Made by a program: the position numbers and the translations under genes. This document shows, piece by piece, positions 1-7,861 of a DNA stretch of 64,000 nt. Numbering within the stretch: the stretch's first letter is position 1; every line of letters starts with the position of its first letter. The notes beneath the pieces are model-generated. The model did not search any database, was not told the DNA's origin, and saw nothing but the letters and a program-made list of their open reading frames with translations. Source of the stretch: Pseudomonas bharatica CSV86 (lineage in GTDB: Bacteria > Pseudomonadota > Gammaproteobacteria > Pseudomonadales > Pseudomonadaceae); NCBI RefSeq assembly GCF_000319305.2, contig NZ_AMWJ02000002.1, positions 2,556,001-2,620,000 of the forward strand, read 5' to 3'.

Positions 1-499
1 AGAACGAAAAACCGGTCGGGATTCGATCCGGCCCGGTTCGTCAGGGTCACCGCGGTTAGACATAAAAAAAAGAGGAAAGGTATTTAAAGCTTTTCTGAAG
101 AACTTATGAATCTTAGCATCGGAATTTCTGTGGATAGATCTCTGAAAGCCTTGTTCTGCGTGTTGTACAAAGATTCAAAACCCTGTCGGGAAACGGTGCT
201 TTGCTTGTGCCGGATGCTCGGAAAAGCAGTGGATAAAATCGCTACTTTTCCACAGGCTAGTTTTCCACAGGCTTGGACCCCGACTTGTGCATAGCCCTTA
301 TCGATGGTTATCCACAGAGCTTATTCAGGCGGGCCCAAAAGCATTTTGGTCAGTAAATGACTGATTTAACGCCTCTCTTGGGCCTACTGCGTGTGGATAA
401 GTGTGCGGGTGCCCGGTACAATGGCTGCTTGTTTTTGCCTCACCGGCCCTCACCGGCCCTCACCGGCCCTTACCGGGCTTCCAAACTCAGGGGATATCC
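1..499. other. oriC: Chromosomal replication origin region (oriC) upstream of dnaA
   Basis: This non-coding stretch lies directly before dnaA and holds a cluster of DnaA-box sequences. Two are perfect matches to TTATCCACA: 308-316 on the plus strand and 392-400 on the minus strand. Near matches are at 129-137 (minus, CTATCCACA) and 228-236 (minus, TTATCCACT), and TTTCCACAG occurs at 247-255 and 262-270. An A/T-rich stretch at about 61-100 is a candidate unwinding region. In pseudomonads the origin normally lies between rpmH and dnaA; rpmH would be just outside the left edge, reading away. The short open frame at 106-294 has no recognisable family and is taken as chance. Confidence 0.9.
441..480. 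repeat. 10-bp tandem repeat before dnaA
   Basis: Three exact head-to-tail copies of CACCGGCCCT (441-470) are followed by a degenerate fourth copy, TACCGGGCTT (471-480). The array ends about 20 bases before the dnaA start codon, so it lies in the dnaA leader or promoter region. The repeat is seen directly; a role in dnaA control is only a guess, and its copy number may vary by slippage. Confidence 0.85.
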
Positions 500-2035
500 G
501 TGTCAGTGGAACTTTGGCAGCAGTGCGTGGAGCTTCTGCGCGATGAGCTGCCTACCCAGCAATTCAATACCTGGATCCGTCCGCTACAAGTCGAAGCCGA
601 AGGCGACGAGTTGCGCGTCTACGCGCCTAACCGTTTCGTACTCGACTGGGTCAATGAAAAGTACCTGGGCCGTTTGCTGGAACTGCTCGGTGAACACGGC
701 AACGGTTCCGTGCCGGCGCTCTCCTTATTAATAGGCAGCCGTCGCAGCTCGGCTCCGCGTGCAGCACCCAACGCACCGCTCGCAGCTGCCGTGGCTGCTT
801 CCCAGGCGGCAGCTGCCAAGGTTGCACCGGCGCCAGCCGTCAGCGAGCCGGTCAACCACGCCCCTTCTGCGCCTGTTGCCGAGCCTGCAATTGAAGAAGC
901 GCCGTCCCGGGAAAGCTTCGATGCGATGGGGGGCGACGCTCCGGCCGCTGCTCCCGTTGCCGCCAACGGTCGTTCGGAACAGCGTACCGTGCAGGTCGAG
1001 GGTGCACTCAAGCACACCAGCTACCTCAACCGGACCTTTACCTTCGAAAACTTCGTGGAAGGTAAATCCAACCAGCTGGCCCGTGCTGCAGCCTGGCAGG
1101 TGGCGGACAACCCCAAGCACGGCTACAACCCGCTCTTCCTTTATGGGGGCGTAGGCTTGGGTAAGACCCACTTGATGCATGCCGTGGGTAACCATCTGCT
1201 CAAGAAGAACCCCAACGCCAAGGTTGTCTACCTGCATTCCGAGCGCTTTGTCGCGGACATGGTCAAGGCGTTGCAGCTCAATGCGATCAACGAGTTCAAG
1301 CGTTTCTATCGTTCCGTGGACGCCCTGCTGATCGACGACATCCAATTCTTCGCCCGCAAGGAGCGTTCCCAGGAAGAGTTTTTCCACACCTTCAATGCCC
1401 TTCTTGAAGGCGGCCAGCAGGTGATTCTCACCAGCGACCGTTATCCCAAGGAGATCGAAGGCCTGGAAGAGCGATTGAAATCCCGCTTCGGCTGGGGCTT
1501 GACCGTAGCGGTCGAGCCGCCGGAGCTGGAAACCCGTGTTGCGATCCTGATGAAGAAGGCCGACCAGGCCAAGGTCGAACTGCCGCATGACGCCGCGTTC
1601 TTCATTGCCCAGCGCATTCGCTCCAACGTTCGCGAACTCGAAGGTGCACTTAAGCGTGTAATCGCCCACTCCCACTTCATGGGCCGCGATATCACCATCG
1701 AACTGATTCGTGAATCGCTGAAGGATTTGCTGGCCCTGCAGGACAAGCTGGTGAGTGTGGATAACATCCAGCGCACCGTCGCCGAGTACTACAAGATCAA
1801 GATTTCCGATCTGCTGTCCAAGCGTCGCTCGCGTTCGGTGGCTCGCCCACGGCAGGTTGCCATGGCCCTGTCCAAGGAATTGACCAACCACAGTCTGCCG
1901 GAAATCGGCGATGTATTCGGCGGCCGCGATCACACCACCGTGCTGCACGCCTGCCGCAAGATCAACGAACTCAAGGAATCCGACGCGGATATCCGCGAGG
2001 ACTACAAGAACCTGCTGCGGACCTTGACCACCTGA
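500..2035 (+). CDS. dnaA: Chromosomal replication initiator protein DnaA
   Basis: DnaA binds DnaA boxes in oriC, opens the duplex with ATP bound, and loads the DnaB helicase. The product is 511 residues, normal for Pseudomonas. It starts at GTG 500 (MSVELWQQC), the conserved N-terminus, with GGGGAT just upstream; the frame stays open further 5' but that part is not conserved. Domain I (about 1-80) is followed by a long Ala/Pro-rich linker, typical of the genus. The AAA+ domain has Walker A GGVGLGKT near 216 and Walker B LLIDDIQ near 276. The C-terminal DNA-binding domain carries the signature GGRDHTTVLHACRKI near 474. A perfect DnaA-box 9-mer also occurs inside the gene at 1756-1764. It is the first gene of dnaA-dnaN-recF-gyrB. 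Confidence 0.98.
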   Translation: MSVELWQQCVELLRDELPTQQFNTWIRPLQVEAEGDELRVYAPNRFVLDWVNEKYLGRLLELLGEHGNGSVPALSLLIGSRRSSAPRAAPNAPLAAAVAASQAAAAKVAPAPAVSEPVNHAPSAPVAEPAIEEAPSRESFDAMGGDAPAAAPVAANGRSEQRTVQVEGALKHTSYLNRTFTFENFVEGKSNQLARAAAWQVADNPKHGYNPLFLYGGVGLGKTHLMHAVGNHLLKKNPNAKVVYLHSERFVADMVKALQLNAINEFKRFYRSVDALLIDDIQFFARKERSQEEFFHTFNALLEGGQQVILTSDRYPKEIEGLEERLKSRFGWGLTVAVEPPELETRVAILMKKADQAKVELPHDAAFFIAQRIRSNVRELEGALKRVIAHSHFMGRDITIELIRESLKDLLALQDKLVSVDNIQRTVAEYYKIKISDLLSKRRSRSVARPRQVAMALSKELTNHSLPEIGDVFGGRDHTTVLHACRKINELKESDADIREDYKNLLRTLTT

Positions 2036-2070
2036 TGTCAGCGCAGCTTTTCAAGGCAAGGGACTAGACC

Positions 2071-3174
2071 ATGCATTTCACCATTCAACGCGAAGCCCTG
2101 TTGAAACCCCTGCAACTGGTCGCAGGCGTCGTCGAGCGCCGCCAGACCTTGCCGGTACTGTCCAACGTACTGCTGGTGGTCCAGGGTCAACAGTTGTCGC
2201 TGACCGGTACCGACCTCGAAGTCGAACTGGTGGGCCGCGTCCAACTGGAAGAGTCGGCCGAGCCGGGCGAGATCACCGTACCTGCGCGCAAGCTGATGGA
2301 TATCTGCAAAAGCCTGCCGAACGATGCGCTGATCGATATCAAGGTCGATGAACAGAAGCTGCTGGTCAAGGCCGGTCGTAGCCGCTTCACGCTTTCGACC
2401 CTGCCAGCCAACGACTTCCCGACCGTGGAAGAAGGTCCAGGCTCGCTGACTTGCACCCTGGAGCAAAGCCGCTTGCGTCGCTTGATCGAACGCACCAGCT
2501 TTGCCATGGCCCAGCAGGACGTGCGCTATTACCTCAACGGCATGCTGCTTGAAGTATCCACAGGTACCCTGCGTGCAGTTGCCACTGACGGTCACCGTCT
2601 GGCCATGTGTTCGATGAGCGCCGACATCGGTCAGGCCGACCGTCACCAGGTGATCGTGCCGCGCAAAGGTATCCTAGAGCTCGCACGCCTGCTCACCGAG
2701 CCGGATGGCACCGTCAGCATCGTCTTGGGTCAGCATCACATTCGCGCCACTACCGGTGAGTTCACCTTTACCTCGAAACTGGTGGACGGCAAGTTCCCTG
2801 ATTACGAGCGCGTGCTGCCAAAAGGCGGCGACAAGCTGGTGCTGGGCGACCGACAGGCATTGCGTGAGGCTTTCAGCCGCACCGCGATCCTGTCCAACGA
2901 GAAGTACCGTGGCATCCGTCTGCAACTGGCGGCTGGCCAGTTGAAAATCCAGGCGAACAACCCTGAGCAGGAAGAAGCGGAAGAAGAGATCAGCGTTGAC
3001 TACAACGGCGCTTCGCTGGAAATCGGCTTCAACGTCAGCTATCTGCTTGACGTGCTGGGCGTAATGACTACCGAGCAGGTTCGTCTGATCCTGTCCGACT
3101 CCAACAGCAGCGCGCTGCTGCAGGAAGCGGACAATGATGACTCCTCCTATGTCGTCATGCCGATGCGTCTGTAA
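2071..3174 (+). CDS. dnaN: DNA polymerase III beta subunit (sliding clamp)
   Basis: The clamp encircles DNA as a dimer and tethers polymerase III and many repair proteins. At 367 residues it has the standard length, begins MHFTIQREALLKPL and ends in VVMPMRL, matching the conserved clamp C-terminus (VMPMRL). It begins 35 bases after dnaA with an AAGG-type ribosome site and is followed by recF after 19 bases, so the three genes are probably co-transcribed. No defects are seen. Confidence 0.98.
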   Translation: MHFTIQREALLKPLQLVAGVVERRQTLPVLSNVLLVVQGQQLSLTGTDLEVELVGRVQLEESAEPGEITVPARKLMDICKSLPNDALIDIKVDEQKLLVKAGRSRFTLSTLPANDFPTVEEGPGSLTCTLEQSRLRRLIERTSFAMAQQDVRYYLNGMLLEVSTGTLRAVATDGHRLAMCSMSADIGQADRHQVIVPRKGILELARLLTEPDGTVSIVLGQHHIRATTGEFTFTSKLVDGKFPDYERVLPKGGDKLVLGDRQALREAFSRTAILSNEKYRGIRLQLAAGQLKIQANNPEQEEAEEEISVDYNGASLEIGFNVSYLLDVLGVMTTEQVRLILSDSNSSALLQEADNDDSSYVVMPMRL

Positions 3175-3193
3175 TCTTTCCAGACAATCCTAG

Positions 3194-4297
3194 ATGTCCC
3201 TCAGTCGTGTCTCTGTCACCGCGGTGCGCAACCTGCACCCGGTGACCTTCTCTCCCTCCCCGCGTATCAACATCCTCTACGGTGCCAATGGCAGTGGTAA
3301 AACCAGCGTGCTGGAGGCCATTCACCTGTTGGGGCTGGCTCGTTCATTCCGTAGCACTCGGCTGAACCCGGTCATCCAGTACGAAGAAGCCGTTTGTACG
3401 GTTTTTGGTCAGGTAGCACTGGGAGATGGCGCATCGAGCAATCTTGGTGTGTCCCGAGAACGCCAGGGAGATTTCACCATCCGTATCGACGGGCAGAATG
3501 CCCGTGGTACCGCGCAACTCGCAGAAATCCTGCCGTTGCAGCTGATCAATCCAGACAGTTTCCGCCTGCTTGAAGGTGCGCCGAAGATCCGCCGCCAGTT
3601 CCTCGATTGGGGAGTGTTCCACGTGGAACCCCGCTTTATGGGAACCTGGCAACGACTGCAGAAGGCGCTGCGGCAGCGAAACTCCTGGCTCCGGCATGGT
3701 ACACTTGACGCCGTTTCGCAAGCGGCCTGGGACCGTGAATTGTCCTTGGCCAGTGCTGAAATCGACGAATATCGCCGTAATTACATCAAAGCGTTGAAGC
3801 CTGTCTTCGAGCAGATCCTCAGCGAATTGCTGGAGCTGGAAGGGCTTACCCTCAGCTATTACCGAGGCTGGGACAAGGACCGGGAGCTTATCGACGTGCT
3901 CGCGGCCTCTCTTCAACGTGACCAGCAGATGGGGCATACCCAGGCTGGTCCGCAACGTGCAGATTTACGCCTCCGGCTGGGGGCGAACAATGCTGCGGAC
4001 ATTCTGTCCCGCGGCCAGCAGAAGCTGGTAGTTTGCGCGTTGCGTATCGCCCAAGGACACCTGGTCAGCCAGGCGCGCCGCGGTCAATGTATTTACCTGG
4101 TGGATGACTTGCCGTCCGAACTGGATGAGCAACACCGTCGCGCGCTGTGCCGCTTGCTGGAAGACTTACGCTGCCAGGTGTTTATCACCTGTGTAGATCA
4201 CGAATTACTGAGGGAAGGCTGGCAGACGGATACGCCGGTTGCTTTGTTCCACGTGGAACAGGGCCGTATCACCCAGACCCACGACCATCGGGAGTGA
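3194..4297 (+). CDS. recF: DNA replication and repair protein RecF
   Basis: RecF is an SMC/ABC-like ATPase that helps load RecA at gaps with RecO and RecR. The 367-residue product has Walker A YGANGSGKTS (about 30-39), the ABC signature LSRGQQK and a Walker B region LVDDLPSELD. It lies between dnaN and gyrB. Two copies of the ParB binding site are embedded in its coding sequence (3615-3630 and 4245-4260). Each is read in frame as Phe-His-Val-Glu, so the chromosome-segregation signal is written in recF codons. Confidence 0.97.
   Translation: MSLSRVSVTAVRNLHPVTFSPSPRINILYGANGSGKTSVLEAIHLLGLARSFRSTRLNPVIQYEEAVCTVFGQVALGDGASSNLGVSRERQGDFTIRIDGQNARGTAQLAEILPLQLINPDSFRLLEGAPKIRRQFLDWGVFHVEPRFMGTWQRLQKALRQRNSWLRHGTLDAVSQAAWDRELSLASAEIDEYRRNYIKALKPVFEQILSELLELEGLTLSYYRGWDKDRELIDVLAASLQRDQQMGHTQAGPQRADLRLRLGANNAADILSRGQQKLVVCALRIAQGHLVSQARRGQCIYLVDDLPSELDEQHRRALCRLLEDLRCQVFITCVDHELLREGWQTDTPVALFHVEQGRITQTHDHRE
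3615..3630. promoter_or_regulatory. parS: parS site 1 (ParB binding site) inside recF
   Basis: TGTTCCACGTGGAACC differs from a perfect 16-bp palindrome only at the last base. It matches the Pseudomonas parS sequence bound by ParB/Spo0J. Such sites cluster near oriC and seed the segregation complex. Confidence 0.88.
4245..4260. promoter_or_regulatory. parS: parS site 2, perfect palindrome, at the 3' end of recF
   Basis: TGTTCCACGTGGAACA is a perfect 16-bp palindrome identical to the Pseudomonas parS consensus as I recall it. It lies about 40 bases before the gyrB start and encodes part of the RecF C-terminus. Confidence 0.93.
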
Positions 4298-4301
4298 AGG
4301 C

Positions 4302-6719
4302 ATGAGCGAAAATCAAACGTACGACTCCTCCAGCATCAAGGTGCTGAAAGGGCTTGATGCCGTACGCAAACGTCCCGGTATGTACATTGGCGACACCGAT
4401 GATGGTAGCGGCCTGCACCACATGGTGTTCGAGGTGGTCGACAACTCGATCGACGAAGCCCTCGCCGGCCATTGCGACGACATCACCGTAATCATTCACC
4501 CTGACGAAACCATCACTGTGCGCGACAACGGTCGCGGCATTCCGGTCGATGTGCATAAAGAGGAAGGGGTTTCCGCGGCAGAGGTCATCATGACCGTTCT
4601 CCACGCCGGCGGTAAGTTCGACGATAACTCCTACAAGGTTTCCGGTGGTCTGCACGGCGTAGGTGTCTCGGTAGTAAATGCGCTCTCCGAAGAACTGACC
4701 CTGACCGTTCGCCGCAGCGGCAAGATCTGGGAGCAGGTCTACGTTCACGGTGTTCCACAAGCACCGATGAAAATTGTTGGCGAAAGTGAAACCACCGGTA
4801 CCCAGATTCACTTCAAGCCTTCGGCTGAAACCTTCAAGAACATCCACTTCAGCTGGGACATCCTGGCCAAGCGGATTCGTGAACTTTCCTTCCTGAACTC
4901 CGGCGTCGGTATCCAACTGAAGGACGAGCGTGCAGGCAAGGAAGAGTTCTTCCGTTATGAAGGTGGCCTGCGTGCGTTCGTTGAATACCTGAACACCAAC
5001 AAGACTCCGGTGAACCAGGTTTTCCATTTCAGCGTGCAGCGTGAAGATGGCGTAGGCGTCGAGATCGCCCTGCAGTGGAACGACAGCTTCAACGAAAACC
5101 TGCTGTGCTTCACCAACAACATTCCGCAGCGCGACGGTGGTACCCACCTGGTTGGCTTCCGCTCCGCGCTGACCCGTAACCTGAACAACTACATCGAGCA
5201 GGAAGGTCTGGCCAAGAAGAACAAGGTCGCGACTACCGGTGACGATGCCCGTGAAGGTCTGACCGCGATCATCTCGGTCAAGGTGCCGGATCCGAAGTTC
5301 AGTTCGCAAACCAAGGACAAGCTGGTTTCCTCGGAAGTGAAGACTGCCGTGGAACAGGAGATGGGCAAGTACTTCTCCGACTTCCTCCTGGAAAACCCGA
5401 ACGAAGCCAAGGCCGTTGTTGGCAAGATGATCGACGCTGCCCGTGCCCGTGAAGCGGCGCGCAAAGCCCGTGAAATGACCCGTCGCAAAGGTGCACTGGA
5501 TATCGCCGGCCTGCCGGGCAAACTGGCGGATTGCCAGGAGAAGGACCCTGCCCTTTCCGAACTCTACCTGGTGGAGGGTGACTCCGCGGGTGGATCGGCC
5601 AAGCAGGGTCGTAACCGCAAGACCCAGGCCATCCTGCCGTTGAAAGGCAAGATCCTCAACGTCGAGAAGGCCCGTTTCGACAAGATGATCTCTTCGCAGG
5701 AAGTTGGCACCCTGATCACCGCCCTCGGCTGTGGTATCGGGCGCGAAGAGTACAACATCGAGAAGCTGCGCTATCACAACATCATCATCATGACCGATGC
5801 TGACGTTGACGGTTCGCACATCCGTACCCTGCTGCTGACCTTCTTCTTCCGTCAGTTGCCTGAGCTGGTCGAGCGCGGCTACATCTACATCGCTCAGCCG
5901 CCGCTGTACAAGGTCAAGAAGGGCAAGCAGGAGCAGTACATCAAGGACGACGAGGCCATGGAAGAATACATGACCCAGTCGGCCCTCGAGGACGCTGCCC
6001 TGTACCTGAACGAGTCTGCCCCGGCGATTTCCGGCCCGGCGCTGGAAGCCTTGGTCAATGAATTCCGTGGCGTGATGAAAACCCTGAAGCGCCTGTCGCG
6101 CCTTTATCCACAGGAGCTGACCGAGCACTTCCTGTACCTGCCGGCGGTTTCCGTGGAGCAGCTGTCCAACCAGGCCGCGATGCAGGAGTGGCTGGACAAG
6201 TTCCAGGAGCGCCTGAACGGCGTCGAGAAGTCTGGTCTGCTGTACAAGACCAGCCTGCGTGAAGACCGTGAGCGCAATATCTGGTTGCCGGAGGTGGAAA
6301 TCACCTCCCATGGCCTGGCCAGCTATGTGACCTTCAACCGTGACTTCTTCGGCAGCAACGATTACCGCACTGTCACCGCGCTCGGTGCTCAGCTGGCGTC
6401 GTTGCTGGAAGAAGGCGCCTACGTGCAGCGCGGTGAGCGCAAGAAAGCGATCAACGAGTTCAAGGAAGGTCTGGACTGGTTGATGGCCGAAAGCACCAAG
6501 CGCCACACCATCCAGCGATACAAAGGTCTTGGCGAGATGAACCCGGACCAGCTGTGGGAAACCACCATGGACCCGGCCGTGCGTCGCATGCTCAAGGTCA
6601 CCATCGAAGACGCGATCGCTGCTGATCAGATCTTCAACACTTTGATGGGCGATGCGGTGGAGCCTCGTCGCGAGTTCATTGAAAGCAACGCGCTGTCGGT
6701 GGCTAACCTGGACTTCTGA
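4302..6719 (+). CDS. gyrB: DNA gyrase subunit B
   Basis: The ATPase subunit of DNA gyrase, which introduces negative supercoils together with GyrA. The product is 805 residues, the usual Pseudomonas length. The start is ATG 4302 (MSENQTYDSSSIKVLKGL), four bases after the recF stop, with GGAGTGAAGG as ribosome site. The N-terminal GHKL ATPase domain holds VVDNSIDEA and GGLHGVGVSVVNALS. The TOPRIM region has EGDSAGGSA (about 425-433) and DADVDGSHI (about 499-507), and QRYKGLGEMN lies near the C-terminus. The extra C-terminal segment is typical of proteobacterial GyrB. Confidence 0.98.
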   Translation: MSENQTYDSSSIKVLKGLDAVRKRPGMYIGDTDDGSGLHHMVFEVVDNSIDEALAGHCDDITVIIHPDETITVRDNGRGIPVDVHKEEGVSAAEVIMTVLHAGGKFDDNSYKVSGGLHGVGVSVVNALSEELTLTVRRSGKIWEQVYVHGVPQAPMKIVGESETTGTQIHFKPSAETFKNIHFSWDILAKRIRELSFLNSGVGIQLKDERAGKEEFFRYEGGLRAFVEYLNTNKTPVNQVFHFSVQREDGVGVEIALQWNDSFNENLLCFTNNIPQRDGGTHLVGFRSALTRNLNNYIEQEGLAKKNKVATTGDDAREGLTAIISVKVPDPKFSSQTKDKLVSSEVKTAVEQEMGKYFSDFLLENPNEAKAVVGKMIDAARAREAARKAREMTRRKGALDIAGLPGKLADCQEKDPALSELYLVEGDSAGGSAKQGRNRKTQAILPLKGKILNVEKARFDKMISSQEVGTLITALGCGIGREEYNIEKLRYHNIIIMTDADVDGSHIRTLLLTFFFRQLPELVERGYIYIAQPPLYKVKKGKQEQYIKDDEAMEEYMTQSALEDAALYLNESAPAISGPALEALVNEFRGVMKTLKRLSRLYPQELTEHFLYLPAVSVEQLSNQAAMQEWLDKFQERLNGVEKSGLLYKTSLREDRERNIWLPEVEITSHGLASYVTFNRDFFGSNDYRTVTALGAQLASLLEEGAYVQRGERKKAINEFKEGLDWLMAESTKRHTIQRYKGLGEMNPDQLWETTMDPAVRRMLKVTIEDAIAADQIFNTLMGDAVEPRREFIESNALSVANLDF

Positions 6720-6744
6720 TTACTCGGGAGAAGTTCACCAAAGC

Positions 6745-6785
6745 ATGAAGAAGGCCAACCCTATGGGGTTGGCCTTCTTCATTTA
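6745..6785 (+). terminator. Rho-independent terminator after gyrB
   Basis: A perfect 17-bp stem (6745-6761 with 6766-6782) closes on a 4-base TATG loop. The 3' arm ends in TTCTTCATTTAT. It lies 26 bases after the gyrB stop and could also end transcription arriving from the convergent LysR gene. Confidence 0.88.
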
Positions 6786-6806
6786 TAACGCCGCGAGATT
6801 TCGCAA

Positions 6807-6822
6807 TGTTCCACGTGAAACA
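6807..6822. promoter_or_regulatory. parS: parS site 3 in the gyrB / LysR intergenic region
   Basis: TGTTCCACGTGAAACA matches the widely conserved bacterial parS sequence, differing from the symmetric form by one base. It lies between the gyrB terminator and the convergent LysR gene, the third such site within 3.2 kb. Confidence 0.9.
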
Positions 6823-6835
6823 TCCCTAGTATCCC

Positions 6836-7738
6836 TTACTCGGCCAATAGCTCGCCCTGCTCCTCGGCGCACAGCGCCAGCAAGTAATCCCAGACCACCC
6901 GCAGGCGTACGGACTTGTGCAGCTCGCGGCGGGTACTGATCCAGTAGCTGCGCTGGATGGTTTCGCTGGGCAGGATGCGCACCAGTTCAGGGTCGTGCCG
7001 GGCCATGTAGTTGGGCAACACCGCAATACCCAACCCCGCCCTAGCGGCATGCTGCTGGGCGATCACACTGGTGCTGCGGAACACCACGTTCGGCGCCCGG
7101 CAGAAGCTGTGCAGGAACAGCAATTCCTGGCTGAACAGCAGGTCGTCGACATAGCCGATCCAGCTGTGTCGAGCGAGGTCCTCGCGGCTGTTGAGAGCGG
7201 GCGCCCGGGCCAGATACTCGCGGCTGGCATAGAGCGCCAGGCGATAGTCGGTGAGCTTGCGGGTGATCAGCAGATCGGCGTTGGGCCGCTCAAGGTGAAT
7301 GCTGATTTCCGCCTCGCGGTTGATGATGCTGACGAAGCGTGGCACCGCCACCAGCTCTACCTCCAGGCCCGGATAGCGTTCGAACAACCCGCTCAGTCGT
7401 GGAGTGAAGAACACGATACCGATGCCTTCGGTGACCCCCAGGCGAATCTTGCCGAGCGGCGTAATCGCCTGGGTGATCTCCTCCTGCGCCAGCAGCGCGA
7501 CGTTCTCCATCGCCTCCGCATGCTTGAGCAAAGCCTGCCCGGATGGGGTCAGTTCATAGCCCTGGGCATGCTGGACGAACAGCGCCGTGCCCAAACTTTG
7601 CTCGATATTCTCGATATGCCGGGCCACGGTACTGTGGGTGGTATTGAGGCGCTTGGCGGCGGTCAGCAGGCGGCCGCTGCGCTGAAGTTCGAGAAAAAAC
7701 CGCAGATCATTCCAGTCGAACATGTTGGTCCCGTTCAT
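6836..7738 (-). CDS. LysR-family transcriptional regulator
   Basis: A 300-residue LysR-type regulator. The N-terminal winged helix-turn-helix reads LTAAKRLNTTHSTVARHIE, followed by a periplasmic-binding-like effector domain. I chose ATG 7738 (MNGTNMFDW) because a GAGG sits six bases upstream; ATG 7723 is possible. The gene diverges from the GMC oxidoreductase gene at 7862, the usual arrangement for a LysR regulator and its target, so it probably controls the oxidoreductase and the transporter gene behind it. The effector is unknown. Confidence 0.88.
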   Translation of the reverse strand: MNGTNMFDWNDLRFFLELQRSGRLLTAAKRLNTTHSTVARHIENIEQSLGTALFVQHAQGYELTPSGQALLKHAEAMENVALLAQEEITQAITPLGKIRLGVTEGIGIVFFTPRLSGLFERYPGLEVELVAVPRFVSIINREAEISIHLERPNADLLITRKLTDYRLALYASREYLARAPALNSREDLARHSWIGYVDDLLFSQELLFLHSFCRAPNVVFRSTSVIAQQHAARAGLGIAVLPNYMARHDPELVRILPSETIQRSYWISTRRELHKSVRLRVVWDYLLALCAEEQGELLAE

Positions 7739-7861
7739 CGCTGGCCTCGTTGGCGCTGTGCTAAAACGCACAACGGTTGAGTGAAATCTCTCGTTTTCAA
7801 CTCGAAAGTAATCAACAACACTGAGGCAAGACAAGAATAAAAATCAGGCGAGAGGTTTGAA

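Noticed and set aside
106..294. Short open frame inside oriC
   Set aside because: It overlaps DnaA boxes, has no ribosome site and no recognisable protein features.
441..480. Tandem repeats as plasmid-type iterons
   Set aside because: There is no Rep initiator, the copies are GC-rich and only three are intact; the origin is clearly DnaA-dependent.
4269..6506. A 745-codon open frame antisense to gyrB
   Set aside because: Same shadow effect; gyrB explains the conservation fully.
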